Assembly: GCF_016545825.1 (NCBI RefSeq) | Contig: NC_052616.1 | Coordinates: forward strand, 7,998,001 to 8,062,000 | Source: Eucalyptus grandis | Taxonomy: Eukaryota; Streptophyta; Magnoliopsida; Myrtales; Myrtaceae | Direction: 5' to 3' | DNA: 64,000 bases | Shown here: piece by piece, positions 34,678 through 45,558 of the stretch | Layout of the letters: each line of letters opens with the position of its first letter | Numbering within the stretch: position 1 is the first letter of the stretch | Notes under the pieces: generated by a model | Database searches by the model: none | Seen by the model: only the letters and a program-made list of their open reading frames with translations | What the model was told of the DNA's origin: nothing | Position numbers and translations under genes: made by a program

Positions 34678-34992
34678 TGAGTCACAGGCACTTTTACAGT
34701 ACGTAGGGTGTCCCGTACACACTACCACGTGCACTTATTAAGTACAAGAACCTCATAACACAATCATAAAATTGTTTTACGATGGTTACATAGTTAGTTC
34801 CAAACAAATCTATGAACCTTAGAAATCCCATTGAGTCACCTACAACTTCGAATTCTGCATCGGCAGAGTGGTCAAAGAAGCACAATTCATTTAGAAAAGT
34901 TATAGTGGGTGAATGGGTGAATGCGTTGAGTCTCAAATTAACGACAGAATGTGCGAACTGAATGCAAAATTAGGGGCTTGAGAAAACCAGTT
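34678..34992. repeat. Direct repeat, copy 2
   Basis: This is the second copy of 32974-33276. It carries a 9-bp extra unit in GGGTGAATGGGTGAATG and an extra ATGGTTAC compared with copy 1. It continues directly into the candidate gene start at 35001-35207. Confidence 0.7.
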
Positions 34993-35000
34993 TCCTCTTC

Positions 35001-35207
35001 TTACCCGCTATTTTTCGGCAAGCGAAGAGAAATCTTGAAAACAAATACATCATCATTCAGAAACCCAGAAGGGATAAAGCCGAATGAAATCCATAGGAAA
35101 TAAATGGTGACCAAAGCAATGCAAGAGAACCGGGAGAATCGGGAGAACCCGGACGAGCTCGACTCTGTACGAGCCGAAACCAGCGCCTCCGCAGCTCGCC
35201 GATTCAT
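35001..35207 (-). CDS. Candidate first exon of an unknown membrane protein
   Basis: A minus-strand frame of 68 codons with a true ATG at 35207 starts MNRRAAEALVSARTESSSSG. It continues with a hydrophobic segment at about residues 29-48 (CIALVTIYFLWISFGFIP). A basic serine-rich start followed by one membrane segment is a plausible N-terminus, and GC-rich sequence upstream (35210-35560) could be a 5' leader. No family is recognised and no following exon was found, so this may be a chance frame or the remnant of the gene whose fragment also lies in the direct repeats. Confidence 0.3.
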   Translation of the reverse strand: MNRRAAEALVSARTESSSSGFSRFSRFSCIALVTIYFLWISFGFIPSGFLNDDVFVFKISLRLPKNSG

Positions 35208-35749
35208 TTCCCTTTTTCCCCGAGAAAATTCAGAAAGCTGGGGGACTGGTCCGGGAAAATCAGGGTTTAAGGAAAGTGGATTTATGTAGAAAGCTCGGAT
35301 TATGCTCCGGCGACGGCGGCGAATTTGGAAGATGCTACGGCATGCTGGGGGATGGGAAGACTCGTGCGTTGGCTCCTGATCCGACGCGCCCCGGCGGCAG
35401 TTTCATCGAGCATTTGGCGCGACGGATGGAGAAGAGATCGGAGGATTGGAATGTAGGAATAGGGGAATGGTGCGATCGTACTATCTACATTCAATTCAAA
35501 TTCAAACGTTGCAAGCTCTGTCAGCGGCGAGAGTCTCGCCGAGGACGCGGCCGGATAAAACGCGAGTCATGCGCGTTTCTTCGGACCAAGTTATGAGAAG
35601 CAACCTATTTCCGATTTGTTTGTCTTGTGCACGTGGATGTCGAGGGATCCATCTCTGACAAAGATCCAGATACGAACGTTGTTTCACCTGTGGAAGTCGA
35701 TACATGAAATGTCATCTGGCAAAGATATGGTTTTATTAGATTGGAGAAT

Positions 35750-37300
35750 TTAGCAGAGGGCAGAGGCCCAAAGAAGCTTAATCGAACGACCTGTCCCCAC
35801 CTGGCCGGCCCACCTATTTTTCAACATAAGGGCAAGGCCTTGTCTCCTTCTCTCTAAACTCTATACTCTAAGATTACATCCAGATTTCTAATTATGATAG
35901 AATTAGATAGGACATGATATAAAATCCAAAAGATTTTGATAATCCTATCCAATATTTGGTGATTGTAGTAATAAAGTCGAATATATTCACATCATATAAT
36001 ATACATTGTTTGGTATAAAAGATATATTAGTAGAAAATAATAAAAATCTCTCGCGACACTGCTACCTGCTTCAGTTTATTTGCTTATTTATTTTGTTTTC
36101 CTCTCTTTTATTAATTAATTTTTTTATTATTTTCTTCCCCTCCCATCATTCTCCAATAAAATTTTATTAAATAATAAACTTAATATACCTAAAATATTAA
36201 CATACCAAAAAAATGTAATAAATATATATTTATACTTATATATTTAAATTATTTTATAAATATAAATAAATTCAAATATATAAATAAAAATAAGATTAAA
36301 TTAAAATCACTAAATTATTATTTTTTGTTAGTTTGAATTTCTCATATTAGAATTCAAATATTATTTATAGTGAGACATAATTTTAATATTATTAATTTAA
36401 AAGGTTAGTTATTCGAGAAAAATAACTTTGCTATTATGGATTCTAGAAATCCTATTCATCTTTATCCCACCTCCCTCATAAGATAATTTTATTCGATCTA
36501 TATCTCCCTTTATATTTGATTTTATTCTATCTTGAATAGGTACCAAACACAGAATAGGATAAATTATATTATATCTAGAATTATATCATGACTATCAAAC
36601 ACAGCCTAAGTTCTCACATTTTCTCTACTTTTATTTGGACTTAAGCATCGAAGAGTCCACATAGACCAAAATACAAGGATTTTCTTTCTTCGAAGGTGTG
36701 CATGTCCAAGGTGCTCCAAGTCCATTGCAAAGATGTTAAGCCTACAGCACGTCTGATACAAGTATCGATACCATCTAAACCACTATAAATAAATAAATAA
36801 ATAAGAGTGATAAGTAAACAAGAAATTCTCTAGAACTCTGAAAACCTTGTGTTGAGAATTCACAATAAGGAATTGCCAGTTTATCTCTTTTTCTCGGAGA
36901 GGTTCACAGGGTTCAGTTTTTTCAAATTGATTGATTGTTCAATGCGTGATGAGAGTGAAGTAGAGTCGAAAGCCCATGCCATTTTTCAAAGATGATGTCT
37001 TGCTTTATTTAGTATCTTGTGAATCTTGTTTCTTCGTGCCATTTATTAGATGGCTGTAGGAAGTTGCAGAATTGTATCTTGCAAGAGCTGCTACAAGAAT
37101 CTCTGTTTCATTTTCTTCAAATCACTGCTTGGCCGGTACCCCACTACTGTGCAACTTTGCAATACTAAAGAACATCTTTTTACACTATATATGGATATCG
37201 TAACCAGCAACTTCAAAAACAAAAGCCAACATGAAGAGACACATACGCAAACGTAACTTTTTGCTTGAAGTTGACATGCATATAACGCTAGAAGAGGCAT
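35750..37300. other. AT-rich intergenic region
   Basis: No gene was seen. Positions 35880-36610 are very AT-rich with words such as AATTAGATAGG and TATCAAACACAG; they may be a miniature element, but no clean inverted ends were found. An AAAT run lies at 36785-36800. Confidence 0.4.
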
Positions 37301-37309
37301 CAATACTTG

Positions 37310-37476
37310 CACTCAGAGCGAGGCATTTGCCCAAAACCGAAAGCCTCTGGACCAGACTGTCGGATATAGGAGGGGAGGTTGGAAAGATCTGCCCTCAAGT
37401 TCAGAACAGCCATTGCAGCTTCAATTGAGGGCCGGCACCTAACATCGGGATGAGCACACCAAAGCCCCACGATCAT
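37310..37476 (-). pseudogene. Block D LecRK, displaced C-terminal kinase piece
   Basis: On the minus strand this reads GLWCAHPDVRCRPSIEAAM then AVLNLRADLSNLP. It is the last kinase subdomain (XI, with the conserved arginine before the proline) that the main frame 38163-40339 lacks. The 686-bp TRIM at 37477-38162 separates the two, and both sides carry the same ATCAT. Confidence 0.8.
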
Positions 37477-38162
37477 TGTAACATCCCGGGTCCCACTTGT
37501 GTGATATTGTCTGTTTTGGACACTGAGTCCTCACGGTTTTAAAACGCGTCACACAATTAAAGGAACCCAAGCCTTATAAAGGCTCCCAGAACCCTCCTAA
37601 GCGATGTGGGACAAGAGGGAGAGGAATCCCTTCCCCTTCCCTTGCGCGCGTCCGAGGACCGGAGGCGCGGACGCACCGCCATCCCTCCTCCCCGCGCACC
37701 ACCGCTCGGGTCGTGTCCGGTCCGCGGACGTACCGCCATCCCTCCTCCCCGCGCACCACCGCTCGGGTCGTGTCCGGTCGTCACACTCTCCCCCCTTGGG
37801 AGCGGGTCGTCACACTCTCCCCCCCTTGGGAGCACAGCGTCCTCGCTGTGGCCCCACACGCTGTCGGGAGTCGGCTCTGATACCATTTGTAACATCCCGG
37901 GTCCCACTTGTGTGATATTGTCCGCTTTGGACACTGAGTCCTCACGGTTTTAAAACGCGTCACACAATTAAAGGAACCCAAGCCTTATAAAGGCTCCCAA
38001 GAACCCGTCCCTAAGCGATGTGGGACAAGAGGGAGAGGAATCCCTTCCCCTTCCCTTGCACGCGTCCGAGGACCGGAGGCGCGGACGCACCGCCATCCCT
38101 CCTCCCCACGCACCGCCGCTCAGGTCGTCACACTCTCCCCCCCTTGGGAGCGGGTCGTCACA
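37477..38162 (-). mobile_element. TRIM with a 73-bp internal domain, inserted in a LecRK kinase exon
   Basis: This is a 686-bp element on the minus strand. The 5' LTR is 37888-38162 (275 bp) and the 3' LTR 37477-37814 (338 bp); the element starts TGTGACGACCC and ends GGGATGTTACA. The target duplication ATCAT (37472-37476, 38163-38167) is perfect. The internal domain 37815-37887 holds little more than a primer site TGGTATCAGAGCC (37873-37885 on the plus strand) and a polypurine stretch next to the 3' LTR. The 63-bp size difference is a tandem duplication within the 3' LTR. No coding capacity exists, so mobilisation would need enzymes from another element. It ends the kinase frame 12 codons past the junction. 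Confidence 0.92.
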
Positions 38163-40339
38163 ATCATCAAGGCCTTCGCCTGTTTCTTGTTGAAATTTTT
38201 ACCGAGCTTCAAGTCCACGGGCAACTTCCCCCGCCCATATTGCTCTCGAACCCACACCACAATGTGGCATTGGTCTTCAATGACTCTTCTCCCACAAACA
38301 ATTTCCAAAAGGACGACTCCGAAGCTATAGATATCAGATTCCTTACTTGCCTCACCCGTCTGATGATATTCCGGAGCCACATAACCCGGTGTTCCCACCA
38401 CGTCAGTTGCTTTTAGCCCACCAGCATGGTCAACTAGCCTGGCCAAGCCAAAATCTCCCAGTTTGGCCTCTAACCTTTCATCGAGCATGATATTGCTGGA
38501 TTTGATATCCCTGTGGATCACGCATTGATTACATTGTTTGTGTAGGTAGTACACCGCCGAGGCTAATCCTAGAGTGATGCTGTACCTTCTTTCCCATGTC
38601 AACGAGGGTCTACCTTTAAACAGATGATCCTCCAAGCTGCCTCCTCTCATAAATTCGTAAACTAGGATGAATTCGTTCGCCTTGTGACAATAACCTATAA
38701 GTTGCACCAAGTTTCTATGCCTAAGTTGACTTAGTGACTTCACCTCAGATACATACTCCTTTATCCCTTGGCGTGAGCCAGATTTTATTTTCTTTACAGC
38801 GACCACGGTGCGAGCGCCTCCCATGTGCCCTTTGTACACGATCCCGGAACCCCCTTCTCCCAGAATCCTGTCACGTGCAAAAGAATTGGTCGCGATCATC
38901 AACTCTTTAAAGGAAAACTCCTTGGTTCCACTCAACTTTTCAAACTCTTCTGTTAATTTCGCGCTAAGGCTGCCTTCTTCTCCACCTCTCTCTGTCTTAT
39001 ACTTTACCCAAGCAACGATGATCGCCACCAATACAATGGCACCGCCCAGTAGCGACTTCAACCAAGATTCAGTATCCTTCTCCACCCGGAGCTGTAAACT
39101 GGAGCTAAATTGCCGTTTCTCGCCAAAGCGATGCTCAAGTACAGTATCAACCAAACCTAGGTGGAAATACCCACTTGTGTTGAATTGCTGTATCTGGCCA
39201 AAGCGATGCTCAAGTGCAAATTCAAGGGAGCCTGCTGGGAGACAAACACCCACCGCGTCTGGCGAATACTCACTTGAGCTGAATTGCTGTATCTGGCCAA
39301 AGCGATGCTCAAGTGCAAATTCAAGGGGACCTGCTAGGAGACAAACACCCACCGCGTCTGGCAAATACTCACTTGAGCTTAATTGCTGTATCTGGCCAAA
39401 GCGATGCTCAAGTGCAGATTCAGGGGGAGCTGCTAGGAGACAAACACCCACCGCGTCTGGCAAATACTCACTTGAGCTTGACTGCTGTATCTGGCCAAGG
39501 CGATGCTCGAGTGCAGATTCAGGGGGAGCTGCTAGGAGACAAACACCCACCGCGTCTGGCAAATACTCACTTGAGCCGCATGCGCAGGAGTGACGATGGA
39601 CTTTGTCCCTAGTATTCCCACCAGCATCCTTCCAGACCACGCTCAAATATTTCGCCCTTGGGTTGTACATTATACTAGCATTTGACCCATCATTCATGAC
39701 TTTGCTGATCGTCCCTTGCACAATGCCCATGGACCTGAGGCCACGTGGAACGTCCGCATCCAACGCATTCTTGAAATGGTCAACGTTGACCGCAGCACAA
39801 TCGCTGTTGGGACGAGCTAGACAACCCTGAGAAGCTAGAAAGAAGGCAACAACGTCGTTGATGAAAGTGTTTACCTGTTGACGGTTGGCCTTTACCTGTT
39901 GAAGGTTGGTACGCTTGCCAGGGAAACGCTGCACAGGCACGGAGAAGGCCTTGTCCCCAAAATGCTCTTCCCCGAAATACACGGCTATAACACCATGAGG
40001 ATCAACAGATAAGGCGTGTGCGTCCCCAAAAGGGTTTCCCCGTTGAGAGTCGGTGCTGGCCGTATACTGGGTAGCACAATCCACCACATTCCCCGTAGCC
40101 TTGTCCCAAAAATGCACTTTGCCGGAATACGTAGCTTGGCCACTGATGCCGTTGAGTGTTCCGTTCGGCTGGCTTGGGCTGAGGTAAGAAGGCCGCTCAG
40201 AAGCATTCCCCTGAATGACTAAGGGCCTGGGGATCGCAAAATCTGAAGAGGGCTTGAGCAGAGAGATCATCAAGACTAGTAGAACCAACGTGCGTGTGAG
40301 TGGTTGAGGATGATCTTTATGTCTTCCAAAGCTTTCCAT
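38120..40339 (-). pseudogene. L-type lectin receptor kinase (block D), cut by a TRIM
   Basis: The gene has one intronless frame with ATG at 40339, 739 codons. Residues 1-35 are a signal peptide. A divergent L-type lectin domain (WDKATGN, SIMYNPRAKYLSVVW) follows to about 250, then five to six 33-residue repeats (about 252-411), a membrane segment near 422-445 (LLGGAIVLVAIIVAWVKYK) and the kinase from about 475. The kinase has P-loop GEGGSG, VAVKK, HRDIKSSN near 608, DFGLAR near 628 and GTPGYVAPEY. These receptors usually sit in the plasma membrane. The frame enters the TRIM after KALMIV and stops, so subdomain XI is lost. The usual metal-site stretch HVGIDVNS is not recognisable, so sugar binding is doubtful. 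The copy is probably inactive as a kinase. Confidence 0.85.
39105..39583 (-). repeat. 99-bp coding minisatellite in the lectin end of block D
   Basis: Four units of exactly 99 bp start at 39188, 39287, 39386 and 39485, measured at the word CTGTATCTGGCCAA. A degenerate fifth unit occupies 39105-39187. Each encodes 33 residues of the pattern SSSEYLPDAVGVCLL followed by ESALEHR.GQIQQ. This resembles the last strands of the legume lectin fold (YLP..VSVGFSA...ELH.ILSWEFSSS), so the array is an in-frame amplification of the end of the domain. Confidence 0.9.
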
Positions 40340-41010
40340 GTTGGATGTTCTAAGTTTCTAGAAGATCTGGATACCGCTTGCAAACTCAAAGCGCTGTGCG
40401 AAGCCGGGCGGGCAGGTTAAAATCTTCATTCTCAGCGCTCAGCTCAGAAAGAAGCGGTGGAAGTGATAATCGCTGCCGTGCGCCAGAATCAAATAACGAA
40501 TAGAAAACTGCACTCACCGCCGTTTCAGTCCTTCGTCGTCAAGATCGGGCTCGGCCAGCGAACTTGGGCCTCAGATTCTAGACATAAGGTCGAACGAGCA
40601 CAGGAGTTGTGATGCTCAGCTCGACCTTGAAGACCAGGGTCGGCTCAGGCAACGAACGAGGTGGAGGCGGAGGTAGCGGCGTGGTCCGTCGACGCGGCGG
40701 AGGGCCTCGACCTCCTAGTCGACGTGGGCGTGAACGCAGATCGTTGAAGTGGAGAGAAAGCGCGAGAGTCCCCTTTTTTCTTCTTGGGGATTCAAGACCC
40801 AAGTTCGCTGGCTAAGCTCGGTCTCGAAGACGGAGGACTGAAACAGCGGCGAGGGGTGGACTGAGATGGCGGTGGGGTGGTGGCGATGAAAGGGTGTTGT
40901 CCCCGTCAGAGTGAGGAGGAAGAAGAAGCAAAAACAAGGAGTCCTACCCAATATTTTCTCAGCCGGTGAGGTTCGGTGAATGCGAGCGCGAATCAAAACG
41001 CGTCAAAAAG
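40340..41010. other. Upstream region of block D, GC-rich, no gene called
   Basis: The first 100 bp resemble the upstream flank of block B (19224-19330). The rest (40440-41000) is GC-rich with short frames on both strands and no recognised domain. It could contain the promoter and leader of block D. Confidence 0.4.
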
Positions 41011-41011
41011 T

Positions 41012-41049
41012 CTTTCCATGCCTTTTTTTTTTGGTCGACCTTTCCATGC
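41012..41049 (-). mobile_element. Extremely truncated non-LTR retroposon
   Basis: Two copies of CTTTCCATGC (41012-41021 and 41040-41049) flank 18 bases consisting of a T run and GGTCGAC. On the minus strand that is a few bases plus a poly(A) tail, as left by target-primed reverse transcription. The same T-run plus GGTCGA occurs at the 3' end of the LINE at 54133. Confidence 0.5.
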
Positions 41050-41543
41050 TTTTCTTATCGGTGTTTGGGGTGTTTGGGCTGTGGATTAGAAATTAATTAG
41101 AGAAAAGTCTAAGAAGAGGGCGCCATCCCGTCACTTTAAAAGTTACCGGGTAACGCTGACCTCGCATCTCAACTGTAGGATATTGGCAACAGGAACTCAA
41201 CACTTCGAAGATGTAATTGCCAAAAATGACCTTCATGGGGAAGCTAGACCCATTAAAGAAAAAATAAACATAATCTACATTCGTTACATCACTAGGGCTC
41301 CAATTGTTTTGGAGAATGAAATATTATAAAAATTATCGCTATGCTACTAGAGATAATTTGTAAAAAAATGCTTTCGTTACCCACAACAATTTGTATTTAA
41401 ACAAAAAAAAAAAAGTGCTTTCATTACCCTTAGCAATTTGTATTTATACATTTTCTAGACGGTTCGAATATATGTCATTTATCAGATTTTCCTTCCTAAA
41501 AAATACTTTTTAATCAAAATGCACGATCGATAAGTTTTGTCAA
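41050..41543. other. Spacer, no gene seen
   Basis: AT-rich sequence contains two diverged copies of a short segment around TGCTTTCGTTACCC (41370-41440). Nothing coding was recognised. Confidence 0.4.
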
Positions 41544-41992
41544 TTATCGAAACAACCGAGGGACTATTTTCTCCGACGGCTCGAATCTAACCAACATGTG
41601 GAATGTCCACATCCCAGATATTCTTGAAAGGATCAGCCTCCCCAGCGTCACAATAGCTCTTGGGAAGAGCAAGATGGCCCTAAAGAGCACAAAGAAGGTG
41701 AATGTGTTGCCGAAAGGGCTTCTTTGTTGAGAGTCGGTGCTAAACATATACTGGGCAGCGAAATCCACCCCATTCCGTGTGGCCTCGTCCCAAAGATGCA
41801 ATTGCCCGGAATACCTAGCTCGGCCACCGACGTCGTTTAGTCTCCGGTTCCACTGGCTTGGGCTGAAACGTAGGTAAGTAGACAGCTCGGAGGTATTCCC
41901 CTGGACGTCTAAGAGCTCGAGGCTTTCAGAGCCAAATGAGACATTGAAAGATGGATTGTGAAAGTGTCTAGCTGAAGCGGATAAGGTTTGAG
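41544..41992 (-). pseudogene. L-type lectin domain remnant (block E)
   Basis: On the minus strand the frame reads SFNVSFGSESLELLDVQGNT, then YLRFSPSQWNRRLNDVGGRA, then LHLWDEATRNGVDFAAQYMF. This is the first part of the lectin domain as in blocks B and D. It continues as STDSQQRSPFGNTFTF and ends in unrelated sequence, so most of the lectin and all of the kinase are missing. The signal-peptide side is cut off by the hAT-like element at 41993. It cannot make a receptor. Confidence 0.75.
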
Positions 41993-42908
41993 TAGAGCCG
42001 TTAAACAGGTGGATCGGGTCTGGGTCGGGTCATTAATAGTCCGACCCAAATTGACCCATTAACCCATTTATAACCCATTTATGTTTAATGTAAATTTTTC
42101 GATCCAAACCCGACTCGACCCATACCCAACCCATACCCGACCCGACCCAACTCATATTAATAAAATATTTTCATATTTAACAAATTTAGAAAAACTTATT
42201 CCTATGTTTTTTTTTTTTTTTTTAAGATTATACTATTAAAATACTTCCAAGCTTTTATATATATTATTTTTTTTTTTTTTTTAAATTGTATTGCTAAAAT
42301 AGTTTTATACAATATAAATTTAATGGACAATTTTTATAAATTTTAAAATAATTATTTAAAAAATCGAAATGTAATTATTTTTAAAATTAAATTTTTAATT
42401 ATTTTTATTTTATTTTTAAAATATATTTTCTTTTCTTTTTCTCTTTTCTTTTTTCTTTTTCTCTTTTTCTTCTCCTTCTTCTTCTTCTTTGGCCGACTTG
42501 CCGCCACGACAACAGGCAACCGCCACGGGCGAGCCTCAGCTCATCGGCGTCGGCGAGCTCGAGGCTCGCCCGGCCGGTCGGCCGTGTGTGCGGTGGCCGA
42601 AAGGAGGAAGGAGAAAGAAAAAAAAAAAGAAAAAAGATTAAAAAAGAAGAAAAAGAAAAGAGAAAATAAAAAAAATTATAATTTCGATTTTTATAAAGTT
42701 AAAGAGAGAAGGAGGAATTATAATGTTTTTGTTAAAGATGAGTTTTCAACCCAACCCATTTAAAAACCCACTTAAGACCCATCTATCTTAAACCTTTAAT
42801 TGTGAAACCCATTTAACTATCTTTTGTTTTAAACAAGTGACCCATTTATGACCCATTTAAGATTTAAATGGGTCATAAATGGGTTTATTACCCATTTTAA
42901 CACCTCTA
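41993..42908. mobile_element. Palindromic hAT-like miniature element in block E
   Basis: This 916-bp element is flanked by a perfect 8-bp duplication GGTTTGAG (41985-41992, 42909-42916). The ends are imperfect inverted repeats: TAGAGCCGTTAAACAGGT on the left and, reverse complemented, TAGAGGTGTTAAAATGGGT on the right. Subterminal GACCCATTT words are also mirrored. The centre folds back: a pyrimidine tract (42420-42490), a GC-rich loop (42490-42600) and a purine tract (42600-42670). No transposase frame was seen. Confidence 0.8.
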
Positions 42909-43540
42909 GGTTTGAGCGAGGGATTTTAAAGACTAGTACTAACATCTTTGTTGGTCGCTATGCATTATGGCGGTTGTCATTCTCACCATTCGGCTTTGAT
43001 AAAACTGAAAAAGTGGTGCGTGCACCAAAATCCGGTGGTTAAAGTGACAATCGCCAGGGTGTGCCAGACTCAATAGCGAACAGAAAATTGTACTCACTTG
43101 GCCTAGTTGGATCAGAAATTATCACTGTGAACACATATTAAATGAGTCAAGTCTCCCTATTAATCTTATCTATCGATGATCAGATGATTGGGCAATGGAT
43201 CATAAAATAATTAAGGGCATCATCACACGAAAAAGTAGACAAGTGATATTGTAATCAGTCAAGTCTTCCTACTCATTCGAACAAAAAAAAAAGTGTCTTC
43301 CTACTCCTATCCATCGATGATCGGACGATTGGGCGGTGGACTATATAGAAAACAATTAGGGCATCATCACCCGAAAATGTAGATCAGTACGCAAGTCTTC
43401 CTATTGGATTAGTTGTCGATGTGAAAACTACTTAAACATAGAAGGATTGAGTTATGCTATCTTGTACATGGATCAGTTCAAAGGCAATGTCTATGTCTTG
43501 TTGGCAGAACCGTGGGATCGCAGGATTCTGTCGGGGTGCC
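42909..43540. other. Block E upstream flank with a tandem near-triplication
   Basis: The flank is homologous to the regions upstream of the lectin copies in blocks B and C. Between 43140 and 43420 a segment of about 115 bp containing GTCAAGTCT.CCTA and ATCATCAC.CGAAAA is repeated in diverged form. No coding frame was seen. Confidence 0.5.
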
Positions 43541-45553
43541 AAACAAATGGAATTTTTTTTTCTGGTACTTGTAGATTTCACTAAAGTGTTTATAAGTATT
43601 GACAAGCGTCAAATAATATTGATTAAGAAAATGACAAGTGAGTTCATTTTCCAAGTAACTCGTTGATAATTTTTTAACATTTTTATGAAACGCCAACTTC
43701 TTTATATAATTTATTATCAATTTTTTTAAGACTTTACCATAGAGTCATTCTACATATGCAAAACCTTGGTAACATTTAAAAGAATAATTTAGTTTAATTC
43801 AATATCTTCAAATATATACAAATCTATACATATGGGACTACTTGAAGTTCACGTGGCAATAACTTATGAAGAATAATTCTCGAGGGCAAGGCAAAAATTT
43901 TATGACAATTAGTCGCAAAAGATTTAAAATGACATCATTTGATTTCATATATTGCAGTTTATGTAATTATATGGGGATCTTGTACACCATGCCTCTGAAA
44001 ATTCTATCAATGACATAAAATGACACATTATTTACAAATGCATATCATCATAATTACATGTAAATAATTGTTAAATTGCGTTAACACGTAGGGCTATTAG
44101 CCATAATCATTAGGGTTTTTTTAATTTAATTGTGAATAACATCCTTCAGAAGCTATATGGTGGTTCCAAAAAGCCACAACTTCCCTAGGAATGGAAGAGC
44201 AAGTTACCCAGTTCCTAAGTAAAAGTGCCATAACGTGATGGGACCATCTTGTTCAGATTTTTCTACGAATAATTTTAATATAGGGGTTGTCTGATTTAGT
44301 TGAACGAATTTTACGTAAGCACTTACGCATTCACTAGTCCTATCGCATTCTCCTAGTAAATGAAAGCGACCTCATCAAAACCAAATATTTGAGAGCGACT
44401 CAAATTAATATCATGACGTGTAAACATTCAGACCAAAGATAGAGTTCTTTCACATTTAAAAATGGTCAGGCACTGAAATGCTTTTATCTAATGTAATCAG
44501 GGCTTTATCATACCCCAACACTTTTGGGCCAAAATAAACAAGAATAAGAAAAATAACATGACCTCTCAATTTCCACGATTTACTCATACGTACTCCAAAT
44601 CTCAAGCTAAACAGGCAGTCCACATCATAGCATCCAAACTACTAAGGTCACGCCTCCATCTATATATAGAATTTTAAACGGACTTGCGGTAATCTGCATC
44701 TATGGATCACTTATTAAGACTATATCAATGATATCATGGAAAAGATAAGGTTTAATCACGTACAGAAATTAGAAGAGGCCTCAAAATGAAAAGGTGCCCT
44801 GGGCCTCTCGGATCCAATTAATACACAGGTGAGAGAATAAAAGTTCAAAGCTGCGGTTTGTTTTTCTTTCAGTCATTGTGTAAGTCAACGAATAGTGTGC
44901 ATAGTTGCGAGACTTTGGAATTTCCGCACAATTGACAAGAGGACCTTTGATTAATTTATCAATTTAATCCTAAACTTTTAAATAATTTACCAATTTAATT
45001 ATAAATCTTTTGACATTTTGTCAATGTAGTCATTCTGGCTAATCTTACTCGAAAATTACAGTCATAGTAACCTAGCTAGTGACAATCGTCCACATGATTG
45101 ACACCGATTTGAACGGTTGTTGAATTTTGTCCTTTATTTTTCCTTTCTTTTTGTTCTTTTCTCCTTATTTCCTCACAAAATCTGGCAAGGGCAGCTCTCG
45201 CTAGCCACATTAGAGGCCAGCAACCAGTAGAGGGAAAAAAGAAAAGAAGAAGAAAATTAACATAAGCCTCATATTGAGCCAATTTAAAAGGTTGAGATAC
45301 TTGATTGAGTAGAAAATAATAAATAGACAACCGACATTAGAATGGGGAAAAATTATTCCTCACCATCGGGATTAGTTTTGACCCATGCAGTAGCTCATTT
45401 TGGCAATTGCTTATTTTGCTGACGGACTTCATTTCATTCGTAAGAGTAAAATTCCGATAGTAACTCAAGATTTCTTTTGAAATGACGCCGTTTGGCACGG
45501 TCAAATCTAAGTAAATATTCTAAGTACTATACAACATTACAGTCGATAGTAAA
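43541..45553. other. Intergenic, no gene seen
   Basis: The region is AT-rich. Positions 45286-45309 repeat the AAAAGGTTGAG.TACTTGATTG word seen at 15918. From about 45360 the sequence aligns with 16250-16440, the downstream flank of the block B kinase gene. Confidence 0.45.
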
Positions 45554-45558
45554 TGAGA

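Noticed and set aside
32974..34992. LTR retrotransposon with 310-bp LTRs
   Set aside because: The repeats start TGAG and end CCAG, lack primer site and polypurine tract, and no target duplication is seen.
35880..36610. Miniature inverted-repeat element
   Set aside because: Words typical of element ends are present, but no matching inverted ends or duplication could be fixed by eye.
37477..38162. Cassandra-type TRIM carrying 5S rRNA promoter sequence
   Set aside because: No 5S rRNA internal promoter words were found in the LTRs, so only a general TRIM call is made.
37604..38416. Plus-strand frames rich in Pro, Arg and His
   Set aside because: They run through the TRIM LTRs and the antisense of the kinase, and repeat because the LTR does.
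38808..39593. A 261-codon plus-strand frame opposite the block D gene
   Set aside because: It is antisense to the lectin and kinase coding sequence; its repeated PTASGKYSLELNC pattern is only the shadow of the 99-bp repeat.
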